DNA from: Megamerina dolium
Taxonomy: Eukaryota; Arthropoda; Insecta; Diptera; Megamerinidae
DNA: 64,000 bases
NCBI GenBank assembly: GCA_963854835.1
Contig: OY978526.1
Location: 21,978,334-22,042,333 of the forward strand
Direction of reading: 5' to 3'
Made by a program: the position numbers and the translations under genes. Positions 24,901 to 36,100 of this stretch are shown one piece after another. Numbering within the stretch: the first letter of the stretch is position 1; every line of letters begins with the position of its first letter. A model generated the notes under the pieces. The model saw only the letters and a program-made list of their open reading frames with translations, did no database searches and had not been told where the DNA came from.

Positions 24901-27900
24901 TTGCCGTCGTCGCCGCCGCCGTCGTCGTCGTCGTCGTCATCGAATCACCAAAGTTGAGCATACGATGAGCAGAATTGATAATACCAGGGATGATGATGTC
25001 GTTGTTACTGTTGTTGCTGTTGTTGTTGATGCTGCCATTTCCTAGACCGCTCAATGGTGCTAATGCTGGTGGTGCCAAGACATTTGGCACATAGTGTTGC
25101 GGCTGTGCGTGCGTCTGCATATTCGAAGAATGTGAATTACTTGTTGTGAAGGACTCATGCGAAGTCGTACTATTCTTGCGTTGCCAAACTGTCGACGGTT
25201 GAGTGGCTGTTGTCACTTTTATTAGTGGCATTGATGCTACTGCATTGGTCGGTGCCTTTTTAGCGCGTTTCTGTGGTCGACCAACTGGATTGCTGGTAGC
25301 CGATTTGCGTTTACGTGATGTCGACGTCAGCATTGCTGTTTTCGCTAAATTTGTTGGCACCGCTAGCTTTTTATTGTGGTGCATGTTGCTGTTGTGGCTG
25401 CTGTTGAGCAAAATGCCTTCATCGTGTTGCTGCTGCTGCAGCAGCGGTATCGTCGCCATGGCGGCAACTTTACGTGGTCGCTGTTGTTGCTGTTCGTACG
25501 CCCCACGATTGTAGGCATCACGTTTTCGTGCATGTTCCACACACAGCGGCAAATCGTGCACGATATCAAACACTGGTATGCGACACTGAGTGTTGTCGGC
25601 AAATTTTGCAGTGCATGGCATAAACATTTGCTGCGCCACATTGTTTGTTATGTGCTGCTGACAATGCGATGCCATCTCCAATGCTCTACTACCGCACGCA
25701 GGCACTATGCACTGTTTGGTGGTAGTGGTACTGCTGGAATTGAGCACACTGTAAGAAAAATGTTAAATGAAAACATAAGAATGAAATTGATTTGCATCAT
25801 AAATACACACTCCTCTTCGCTATGGAGGTTTTGGTATTTCCGCAATAGACGGTCGACACAAAGTAGACGCTTACGGGCGGCTTGAAGTGGTAGCCTTTGC
25901 AGTGGACGCGATGCCAGCAATTGCAAAGCCTGACGCATTAACAGCGTCTTATGCTGAGCGATGCGTTCCTCGCGGCCACCAATGCGTGCAGCATCAGCAT
26001 ACCGGACACTGTTGCCACTCTCGTTGTGATTAAAAGACGCACCTACCGTTTGGACAGCATCGTATATGCCCAACCAATGCTGCTGCAGACAATACGGCAA
26101 CACAATCGCGGAAGCCAACACCGATGTATCGGCATCAACTTGAGCGGCGGACATTTTCACCACCGCCACCGCTGTATTAGTTGTGATATTATGACGATCG
26201 CCCATATAGAATGCCCCCCCAGCATTGCCTATCAATTTGCGATTTTTCCTCTGCGCAAACGGTGAGAATGTATTGAATTTGGCCGCAGCAGCGGTAACCT
26301 TTCGTTTCTTACAATTCACGTTTTTCGTGGGCGCCGTCACCAATGTCACCGGTGTCGTATGTAGAACATCTGTCTGAAGAGCCTTCTCCATCACATGTAC
26401 ATCCTTGCGGCTGTTAGGAGTGATGCTGCTGCTGCTGCTGCTGTATGTCGATGCTGAGGTGCCACCTCGCTTGCAATTCAACAGTGCCGTGGAAGACATT
26501 TCATGTTTATAGGGTGGTTGTATAAAAGTAGTTGGTGGAGATGTCGCTGTGAAACGGCCTACATTGTCACGCACAAATATGACATCTTTTGCTATGCTGT
26601 TCACGCTGTGAATCACAGGTTTTGATAACAGCGGCACCGGCGGCGGTGGTGGCGGCGGTTGCGGCGGTTGCTGTTGTGGTGGCGACATTGAACATGATCG
26701 AATTTGTTTTTTCGACTTATTCGCGCATGTTGGTGATGTCTTCTCTTCTGCCGGCATAGCGTCGGGCTTATTTTGAACATTCCCGGCATCATCATCAGTA
26801 GTATTGTGTCTCTCGCAATTGGGTGAGCTTTGAGGTTTTCGAAAAATTACATTTACTGGAATTTCGTTCAGATCGGAGGAATCGGAATGTTGTTGTGACA
26901 ACGATTTGAATGCTTGTAACGGTGGTGGTGGTGGTGGTGCTTGGGATTGTGGTGTTGGCGATGGTGTTGATGTGGTGGTCGCCGCCACCGTCGTTTTAGT
27001 ACACACCGCACCCGCAGCACCTTCGTCACCAACAACAACAACATCACTTTGTTGTTTGTAATTGCTGTTGCTGTTGTTGTTGCTACTGTTGCTGTTGTCA
27101 TAGCTATCAGATTTTTTCGGTTTCTTAATGCACTGCACCTTCTGCAGATGTTGTGCCAAAGTATTATGATGAAATTTTGATGGTGGTAATGGTGCTGCTG
27201 ATGACTTAACCAATGGAGCTACAGTAGCTACAGTTGCTACGGCTGATGATGGTGGTGGTGCTGGAGGTGATGGTACGACGGTAAGCGATTGTGGATTGGC
27301 GGCTGTTGGTGACGGTAGCGATGCGGGTGATGTCGGTGGGCTTACCACTGCCGGTGCAGTGTCCAACAAGAGTGGCGTTTGCCATAATGACGGTGTATGT
27401 TGCAGCAACAATGTGGGCAGCTGTTGCTCCTGCTGCTGCTGCTGCTGTTGTTGTTGTTGTTGTGGGCGTACAATGCACACATTCGTTGTTTTCTTATTTT
27501 TATTCTGCTGTATGATTTGTTGCTGCGTTGCCGACGACGGCGGCAGCAGCAATTGAGATTCCTGTGCAACAGCAGTCTTCGATGTTATTGTGACCGCTGT
27601 CGTTAGGCCTGCAAGTGTTGCTGCTAAAGATGCTGTTGGCGTCTTTGCAGCAACATTAACATTCACTTGTGATAATGGTAATTTTTGATTTCCAATCAAT
27701 TTCGTTGATGTTACCACAGTTGTTGGTGATGATTGTATTGTTGGTGTTATAGTCGTGTCGGAAGGTCGACTTCGTGTTTTCTACAGTAAAATATATATAA
27801 GAAAAACCCACATTAGAAACAATTCTCAAAATAAAATATCCCAAAATGTTGCAACAAACCTGTGTGTTATTAAATAAAATAGGTGGCGTCGTTGGCACGG

Positions 27901-28009
27901 TCTCTGTGAACACATATGGATCTTCAGGAGTAACTGGCGACGTTGATGATTTTGTAGTATTTGTAGTAGTAGTAGTAGTAATAAGTCTTGACGCTTGCTG
28001 ACATGACAT
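21912..28009 (-). CDS. INO80D: INO80 chromatin-remodelling complex subunit D homologue, 5 coding exons
   Basis: Nuclear protein of about 1241 aa. Coding exons (minus strand): 28009-27860, 27780-25811, 25748-24559, 24488-24390, 22228-21912; all introns are GT-AG and all phases agree. The first in-frame ATG is 28009 (G at -3); a stop lies upstream in frame at 28094-28096. Family evidence is the C3Hc3H zinc-binding domain at about residues 708-775: CIVPACG..SHCQQH, then CTAKFADNTQC and PVFDIVHDLPLCVEHA, very close to the same segment of human INO80D. After it come a basic, AT-hook-like VGRPQKRAKK and an acidic region whose DIPLGD..LANVLSALP recalls human INO80D. Much of the rest is polyQ (near residue 155), polyP, S/T/N-rich and likely disordered. 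The human protein has an additional N-terminal domain of this type that I do not see. Symbol is that of the human homologue; the local fly name is unknown to me. Confidence 0.82.
22331..22425 (-). mobile_element. Diverged SINE-like tail in the INO80D-like last intron
   Basis: Resembles the tail of the SINE family: TTAGGTT-type repeats, GTGGCCGCTCTGTC, and a GGCCCCTTTGTGGTAC block. Much more diverged than other copies, or a related family. The following ~430 bp (to about 22857) have moderate GC content and are unidentified. Confidence 0.5.
22940..23330 (+). pseudogene. Mariner transposase fragment in intron
   Basis: Translates to an N-terminal mariner portion: WVEKGSVCKFKCGRTRIED, a GRLIEATTPEIIQKIHRIVL stretch and NILHKHLHVKKLNA, related to the irritans-type element at 60-61 kb. 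The catalytic domain is absent and the frame closes at 23241. It sits inside the 2.16-kb intron of the INO80D-like gene in the opposite orientation to it. Confidence 0.75.
23830..24015. repeat. CpG-rich minisatellite with inverted units in intron
   Basis: Units of about 30-35 bp around CGCGTCTTTCTTCGACGTCA are repeated about four times from 23905, and an inverted version (GACGGCGAAGAAGGACGCGT) precedes them at about 23863. The ACGCGT/GACGTC content is unlike the AT-rich surroundings. A frame at 23835-24206 is just the repeat read through. Confidence 0.75.
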
Positions 28010-28770
28010 GTCCAATCGAAGGGAACACCACTTTACTTTGATTTTAGATACCTTTTGGATGGTGTGCTTGCTATTATTTGCTTTCCTCTTTTTTTAATGT
28101 TGTGTGTGTGTGTCTGTGTGTTTTTGTTTGTTTGTTGATTTTTTGTTCCCTTTTTTCTTTTTCTCACTGTACACTTTAACCTTTACAAGTATTTTATTTA
28201 TATATTTCAACATGTATTGTTGTTTATGCTTCTTAGTGTTAACTAAAATAAAAAAGAAGAAGAAGAAAAAACGATTATTTCAACAATTAGTGATATTTTG
28301 TGATGCGAGTGTTTTCAAATCTTGTCATCAATTTTGCAAGAACAAATTTTTTTTTATTGTACGCGCAATGCAAACCTGAATAAGCAAATATTTATGAACC
28401 TATTTAGCTGCTGCTTGCTACATATGTAGATTGTGATTAAATAAAAATGAAAAAAAAATACAAAAAAAAGAAAAAAACATTCTATAAGAATTGGCATGCA
28501 TGCACACACGCTGCAACATCTTTCTCATACATACATTCACGTACTATATGATAACATGTCATCGGTATATAAGAGTACCATGTACAAGTAAATGTGTGCA
28601 CAAGTTAAACGATATACAATTGGAAATGCAATTTTTTTTGCGTTGTGTTGTTTATTTTATAATACATATTGTTGTCGTCGTCGTTGTCGTCGTCTTTGTT
28701 GTATATACACATTTCCATAGATTCATATGTATATAAACAATAGTGGTGTTCACGAAACATCGCAAACGTC
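28010..28770. other. Upstream region of the INO80D-like gene
   Basis: Probably includes its 5'UTR and perhaps promoter, but no TATA box, initiator or splice acceptor stands out. Contains (GT)n near 28100, A-runs near 28450 and (GTC)n near 28675. Confidence 0.4.
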
Positions 28771-29455
28771 TTATTATTAGAGGGTTGTATTGCACTGCGA
28801 CCCTAGGTCTATTGTGCACCCCATCATGGACTAGAGTATTTCTCTAAGTCCAACATCCGTAAGAAAGTTGAGTTTAGATCCTACCCTAATGGACTTCAGC
28901 AGATTTTCCGGTATTATAAATTCCCCGAGGTTTTTCTTTCTTGTGTGCATAAGTGCTGGGCACGTTACCAACACATGTTTTGCAGTTTCATTCTCCTCTC
29001 TGCAATATCGGCAGTTTTCATACGAGAAGATTCCCACTTTAGTTTCGATTCTTTTATTATTCTTATTTAAACTGAGACATTCCACAAGTCGTTTTAGGTT
29101 ATAGATAACTAAAAGTGTCTTGGATTGGGGCAACCCTTATGCGTTTTCCCCAGTATGATTGTCTTTCCGAATTCTTCACTCTATTAATTAGCATGGATAA
29201 AGCTCCTTTGTCCAGATCACAGAAGGATTCTGGGAATACAAAGGATATTGCTGCTGTGTTGCTTCCTGGCAAGCCTCTCCGCTAGCTCGTTGCTTCCAAC
29301 TACAATATGTGCTGGAACCCTAAGGATCCATAATTGGTTATTTTCACCAAGTTTATTCAGCTTATCAAGACATTCCCCACATCGGTTTTGATTTCACCAG
29401 GTTAGAGTTCAGTACTTTGATAGCAGCCTGACTGTCTGTCAGAACTTGCAAAAGT
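28771..29455 (-). pseudogene. 3' end of an RNase H-bearing (I-like) LINE
   Basis: On the minus strand, broken frames give an RNase H portion (LTDSQAAIKVLN, then LWILRVPAHIVVGSNELAER) and, at 29133-28831, the cysteine/histidine tail typical of such elements (CRYCREENETAKHVLVTCPAL..R..LG). Jockey elements lack RNase H, so this is another clade. The 3' terminus at 28771-28779 reads TAATAATAA on the minus strand, the kind of (TAA)n tail known for I elements. Frameshifts separate the two parts; it is dead and 5'-truncated. Confidence 0.75.
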
Positions 29456-29489
29456 AAGCATTTGTAAAAATTGTTTGCCAAATTAACAA

Positions 29490-30330
29490 TCGCAACAATA
29501 AAATGCATGCTTAAATTAAAAAAATAAATAAATTATAAAATGCTTAAATTATGCACGCTTAAAATTATGCAACACTAAAAAATCAATGGCATATTTTTGC
29601 TATGCATTTGCAATACATAAAGGCAATTACAACAATTACAACAACAACAAAGGCATGAATTTCTATTTCACGCGCACGCTTAAAAGTATGCAACACACAA
29701 AAAAACATTGGCATATTTTTGCTATGCATTTGCAATACCCATTTAATGCTTCAAGCAGCTGACATAAAAGCCAATTACAACGATTACAACAACAAAATGC
29801 ATGAATTTGTATTTCTCCCACACGCTTAAAAATATGCAACACTAAAAAATTAATGGCATATTTTTGCTATGCATTTGCAATACCCATTTAATGCTTCAAG
29901 CAGCTGACATAAAAGCCAATTACAACAACAAAATGCTTGAATTTGTATTTCACGCGCACGCTTAAACGTATGCAACACACAAAAAAACATTGGCATATTT
30001 TTGCTATGCATTTGCAATACCCATTTAATGCTTCAAAAGCAGCTGACATAAAAGCCAATTACAACAACAAAATGCTTGAATTTGTATTTCACGCGCACGC
30101 TTAAAAGTATGCAACACACAAAAAAACATTGGCATATTTTTGCTATGCATTTGCAATACCCATTTAATGCTTCAAGCAGCTGACATAAAAGCCAATTACA
30201 ACGATTACAACAACAATATGCATGAATTTGTATTTCTCCCACACGCTTAAAAATATGCAACACTAAAAAAATAATGGCATATTTTTGCTATGCATTTGCA
30301 ATACTCATTTGATGCTTCAAGCAGCTGACA
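29490..30330. repeat. Tandem array, six units of about 122-145 bp
   Basis: The block GGCATATTTTTGCTATGCAT recurs at 29588, 29710, 29855, 29992, 30131 and 30276. Two unit types occur: one with TCTCCCACACGCTTAAAAAT, the other with CACGCGCACGCTTAAAAGT before ATGCAACAC. Every unit after the second includes GCTTCAAGCAGCTGACAT or a slight variant. Noncoding; one minus frame (30033-30263) is a by-product. Confidence 0.9.
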
Positions 30331-31329
30331 TGTAACGTATATAGTAGTACTCTTTTCAGTCGTAGATAAACAAAAGTTGTGTTGTAAAGTAAAAAAAAAA
30401 CAGAAATAACGCTATTGATTGTTTTATGAATACCACTAAAATATTCTCTCAATTTGCATTGCAAATATATATATATGTAAAATTCATTTGTTAATTTCGC
30501 TCATTTTCAGCTGAACTGTAACATATGAATTGAGTCAATACTGTCAAAAGCATTTTATGCACAAATAATGCAAATATTATATATGTATATTTAGTCACAT
30601 ACAGTGGTGGCCATAATATATGCAACTATAGACGAACGAGCCCTTTGTGGCTTATAAGTGTCACATATTTATTTATTTATTTTTTTATGGACGAAAAATC
30701 TTCCAATTGTAAATTTTAGGAAACACAAAAAACATTACCGATGTTTTCATACACAAATTGACCCCAAAATATCATCTTCACAGAAAAATATCTGCAAATT
30801 TGCTTATTAAGCTATAGAAAATTTGACAGCTAATCAAATGTCAGAAAGAAAAAATCATAACATTGAGAAAAGCTATCAAAAATATGTGTATCTGACGATA
30901 CTAACGAAAGATCTATGTGTGAAATCAGCACTTACTTAGTTGCCAACCCAATAATTGGATGCTTATGGTATTAGCAATATCAAACTTAGTCAAACATGAA
31001 TCTTCACATACAATATTATACACTTGCCCCAAAAGTTCTGGCGTTGTTGCACTTTTTGGACGTCCACTATGTATAAATTATATTCAAGGCTTTGACGACC
31101 ACTTTTAAACTCTAAAATTCATCGATGTGCCGTTTGGAAATGAAGTTGCACCTTCACCATTTTTATATTCATTCTGTCAATCTAACATTCTGTTCTAACA
31201 TTGACTTTGCCACAATTAAGGTAAAATTTGGAATCATAATCAAGTTGAAAGACCCAAAACAACATCTCTTCTGGATATGTAAGCGTACATATTTTGATGG
31301 ATAATAATACATAACCTCAAAAAAATCAT

Positions 31330-32560
31330 GCAAAAATTGCTGAAAATGTGTTTTTTAAGGTTAGACAAAAATCTGAGAAGTTAGAAAGAAAAAGTATGTT
31401 GTCCGACCTACCAGAGTAGTTACTTTATATGGATTTTCGATCGTATTGTCGCCATAACCTGGAGTTTTCTCAGTAACCTTTAAAAAATTTCAAAAATTTT
31501 TTTTTTTTTTGAAGTTTGAAAGAAGTCATATGGTATAAGCGCAGATAAGAACATGGATTCCGATTCAACGATCAAAACACCATATATGTACTGTGGCAAC
31601 TCTAGTAAAAAAAAAAAAAAAAAAAGGAAGAAGATTGATATTCATACGATAACCGACAAACCAAAATAGTCACATTCTGTGAACTTTTGATCGCTAAACC
31701 CGAATCCCGAGTTAGATTTGCGCCATGAGCCTCGGTTTTTGTTTCTGAACTCAAAAAACCCTTCAAAAATGAATGATAAACTATGTTTTTAAAGGTAAAA
31801 AGAAAACTGAGGCTCGTAATGTCGCCACCATCCGCAGGGTTCTTTATAATCATGCAAAAATCATCTTTTTTTAAGTTAGAAAGAAACCTTACCAGTGATA
31901 TGCTATGGATTTTAGATCAATAAATCAGATTCCTTGTACTGATTGTCGCCATCAAGCGCTAGTTTCTTTCTGAACTAAAAAAAAACATCAAAAAATTGCC
32001 AAAAAAAAAAAAAACCGCCAAGGAGATGATGGAAATGCCCGGCCTTAACCAGAAACCGACTATCATCCTAGGACAGTTATCTAAGGTAGAGATCTCCCAT
32101 ATCCTAAAATTTATAAACAACTCCGATTGGTTGTAACACATCCCTTAACACTCCGTAGGTCTTAGCGAGTTTTATGGCTCAAAACAGCATTTTGTTTGCT
32201 ACTTGAGCGACCAGGGTCGCAGCCATTCTACCTACCTACCTAACTACCTGCCGAAAAAGTGCATTTTTTTATGGTTAGAGAAAAATCGGAGGGTCGCAAT
32301 ATCACTATCACCTGTAGATTTCTTTCTAACCTCAAAGGAACATGCAAAGATTATCGAATAGTGCTATTTTTGATTGCTTAGAAAGAAATCTGATTGGCAT
32401 CCAATGGTTTTTGGATCACTGAATCTGAATCCATTGTCAGATTTTAGCCATTAGCTTCAGTTTTCTTTCTAACCTCAAAAACATCAACAAAAAAATTCAA
32501 AAACACGATTCTTTGAGGTTAGAACGAAACCTGCGAAACATGGTCCGTTCGAATCATAAT
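31330..32560. repeat. Inverted repeat family cluster (TTTCTTTCTAACCTC arms)
   Basis: Several half-units in both orientations: sense arms such as CAGTTTTCTTTCTAACCTCA (near 32457) and inverse arms such as TTTGAGGTTAGAACGAAACC (near 32512), spaced by A-rich linkers and by the block GGATTTT..ATC..TGAATC..AATCC. Together they form imperfect hairpins. No coding frame. Near 32150-32260 a different sequence ending in (CTAC)n interrupts the cluster. Confidence 0.7.
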
Positions 32561-32829
32561 TTTTTTTTTATTGTGTAATTTTGATAACAACAGAGCATGC
32601 AAGATAATATGAAAAATAACGTTACACATCCTATTATCTTAAAAAATGTATGGCAAATGCAACATTTTTTCTGTCCTGTCGAATATAAATTTGTCTGTTT
32701 CTATTTTATTATTATTTTATTTAAATTTGAAACGCTTCTTTATAAATGCTCCATTCTTAAGTAAGTTACCATTAGAAAAATAAATATTTTCTTATTAACT
32801 GCTTAGATATTGAATATTAAATTATTTGT

Positions 32830-32930
32830 TGTTGTTGCTTTGTTTTGTTCCCGCACAAAGCCTTGGTCGTCCACTTGGTCGAGTGCTTCCGGGACGTAGA
32901 TTCGTCCATTCTTGGGAAGCATTAAATTAT
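32830..32930 (-). repeat. Short dispersed repeat shared with 58.86-58.99 kb
   Basis: GCCTTGGTCGTCCACTTGGT and GTCGAGTGCTTCCGG recur near 58928 as GGCCTTGGACGACCACGTGG and GTCGAGTGCTTCCGG, with a neighbouring GTT-type microsatellite in both. Family unknown; possibly the 3' tail of a retrotransposon. Confidence 0.6.
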
Positions 32931-33135
32931 TTGAGCACAACATTGTTTACCCATAAAATTTAGAAATATATCGGAGCATAGAAAAATATTGATAAACATT
33001 TATTTTGGTATTTTAGCTGACTATAGATAGATTTTTATTTTTTTTTTGATTTTGATCAATTTTTATGGAAAATTTACAAAATATATATTTTTTTTTATTA
33101 AATTTCCTTTAGTCACACCCTTATGGCCACTACTG

Positions 33136-36100
33136 TTTACATATATTTTCCATTTCGCTAGCCTTTTTTGTTATTATTTATATGTGTTTTGATTATACCA
33201 TGTGTGTGTGTTTGCTTGTTTGTGTGTGCGTCACACATGCATGCATACTTTCATATGTAAACATGTCACTCGTATAAACGAAATCGAGACAATTAATTCA
33301 TTTTATTATTCATTTATACATTTCCTTCTTTCTATTACGCCTTTCTTTCTCATTTCTATGATTTCTTGCGTTATTCGATTTCATATTTTGTTGTTTTTCT
33401 CTCTCGCTCCACTATCGCAAAATGGATGATATGTGCATGTGATGGCTGAGCTCATGCCCACACACACACACACAGAGCCAGAAGCAGGGACAACGTGACT
33501 AGAGTGTTTCCAGCCAGCCGCAAGGTAATTGAATGCAATTTTCTTATATATTCTACACCATAGTAGTATGTTGTTGTCGTTATGACTATTGTGTTATGAT
33601 TATACGTAGTATTATTTATATTATTCATTTTGCTGTTGCACTGCATGGGCGATATAATGATTAAAAAACTGTTTCAATTGGAGGCAAACAGACGTAAAAC
33701 TTGTTCAAGTTAACCTTCATTATTCTTAGTATCACAAACATACATACGTCACAATCACATCACAATACAACGTCTTATCGCGATATAAGTACAAAATACA
33801 AATATATTCTAGTATGAGCAAATTAAAATAATATTCACTTTAGAATATCCGTTTAAGCAATGATCTTAAGGATAGCAGATGATTTAGTATTTTAGGTAGG
33901 TTTATTGAAACCTCTTCGTTCATTCGTTGTTCATGCGCTACTGAATATTCTCATATATTCTTTATAGATCTTTTTCTCTCTCTCTACCTTTGTCTTGCAT
34001 GTGAGTCATTACAATGAACCCTATATCTAATGATCGTATACATTCTGTAATTGAATACTTGCACAGTAAAACAGGTAAAAACGTACATTATATACATATA
34101 TTCTCACAGGCAAACGTTTTAAAAATCCAACCACGTTTACTGCTAAATAACAAGTTTATGATGTACAAAGAAAAATAACAACATGTTGAAAAGAATAAAG
34201 AAAAGAAAGAAAGGTTCGACTATGCCCGGAAACCAAAATGCCAAAGACTGTCTTGTTTGAAGAACAACATCTTGTATTAAGAAAAGAAAAATAACTGGAA
34301 ACTACCTATCAACAATTGTGAAACGAATTATAGTAGTATGTAGTACCCATGTGTAGACATGTATTCAACAAATAAACTAAACTAATAGTAGTTACTCTAT
34401 GCTTATAAATGGAAAGAATCATTTTATGTAGGCATATTCGTATGAAATTGAAGATGATATTGTGTAGTAGAATGTGTGTAAAACAGATGACGACGACGAC
34501 GACGAAGACGAATAACCACAATTAGTGCGCAAAACGAAATACAAACTCAAGCTGATAGCTAACCAGAGCACAGTGATTGACTTCAATTGGCACTGCTGGC
34601 TGATGCGGGTAAAACCGAAACAACAACAGTAGTGTGATAGTAGCTCATCGTACATTAATCAAAATTAAGCTCAACATCATCAAGCACTCTCAATTGAGAA
34701 CAGATTATACATATTTTGGTACACACATATATGACGCTTTTGATTGTATTATTCTCCTTGATTTCTTGCAATTTGATCGAATATCTAATCATTTATTTCA
34801 AATGGAATGTTGTGAAGTGTGAACACTTTCTGTATATTTGACCTTCAAAGAACACTCGATGACATCTTCCATCATATCACATCACATTGACTTGATTTTA
34901 TAACAAATTACCATTTAATCAAATGCAACTAGAAATTAAAAGATGAAAAAAATATTCTTTAGCATGTACAATATTAAGATTGACACTATTTGAAATATAT
35001 CAAACCACTTTCCAGAGTGATTACACTCAGCAGGATGGCAATAGCAGGAGGAAATCATTAGCACAGAACGCCGGTATATAAATTTTAATAACTTATTAAT
35101 GTACCGCAATCATGCATATATATATTCATGTATAGGTTAGACCAACAATTTACAGCACAAAACACTGTTGGAATTGTTTCCGTTAAAACCACAAACCATC
35201 AAAGTTGGCAGCATAAAATTCTAAAACAACCAGCTCAACAACCAAATTGCGCTCAATGTCCATAAGAGCGAACATCATAATCATTAGCATCATCATCATC
35301 ATCATCATCATACTCATCGACATTAATATAATAATTATCTTGATGCCGCCGCCTTCTCTAAATCCAAATGAATACATTAGCATTCACCATCGTCATCATT
35401 CTCATTGTCTTCTTGGTACAACATAATCATATGTACATAAATATTGTAGTCGTTTTTGGTTTTATCGCTTATATTTTACTACAACGGCGTCGCCCTTTTT
35501 TCCATTGTTTATTTTTCTTTCTTTATATACAAGCAAGCATATGTATATACAGAGGAAATTAACATTCCCCACCATTTGTACACACCAATGAATTTGTGTG
35601 TATGGATGAACGAATAATCTTGTTTTTTTTTTTTTTTGGTATTTCATATTTGCCATTCTTATCCAAATAACACTTTGTTCACATATTCACCTTAGATTTG
35701 TGCAATAACCAATATAATTTTCAAGTAAATTTTATGCGCTACAAAATGTACATCGCACCACATAACAGCAAACACAGAGCACAGATGGAAACGTCAAACA
35801 GCTCGAGTAAACACTGACAAAAGTCATTTTGATTGTTTTTGTTTTGCTGCTAAAGCAATTAAAAACAAATCGACTCTCTCTCTCTCGTTTGTGAACTCTC
35901 TTTGGTTTTTTTTTTTTTTTGCCTTCCAGTAATTCCCCCTCTCGTATGCTGAATGAAATTATATACATACATATATACAATACAAAAAATTATACGGGAC
36001 ACATGGTTGCATTTTTAATGGATTGCTTGAATGCATTACATTTCAGCACAATTAGCTACATGAAAGAATTTCAAAACTCAAATATTTTGACAAACATTCA

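Larger units (their letters stand above)
30602..33135. mobile_element. Possible decayed Tc1-like element with nested repeats
   Basis: The left end reads CAGTGGTGGCCATAATATAT after a TA; the reverse complement ending at 33135 reads CAGTAGTGGCCATAAGG. About 14 of 15 leading bases agree, as Tc1-type terminal repeats would. Inside, on the minus strand near 31075-31030, SGRPKSATTPELLGQV resembles the linker/HTH of a Tc1-like transposase. The right end has no clear TA and other repeats are inserted, so the pairing of these ends is uncertain. Confidence 0.45.

Noticed and set aside
25203..27606. Many plus-strand and alternative-frame ORFs rich in C, V, L or H
   Set aside because: Read-through of CAG/CTG-type repeats encoding polyQ, S and T in the INO80D-like gene; spliced frame explains the region.
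30935..30960. TTGGGTTGGCAACTAAGTA-like string resembling a mariner terminal repeat
   Set aside because: No matching inverted partner found; may be part of the decayed Tc1-like coding remnant.
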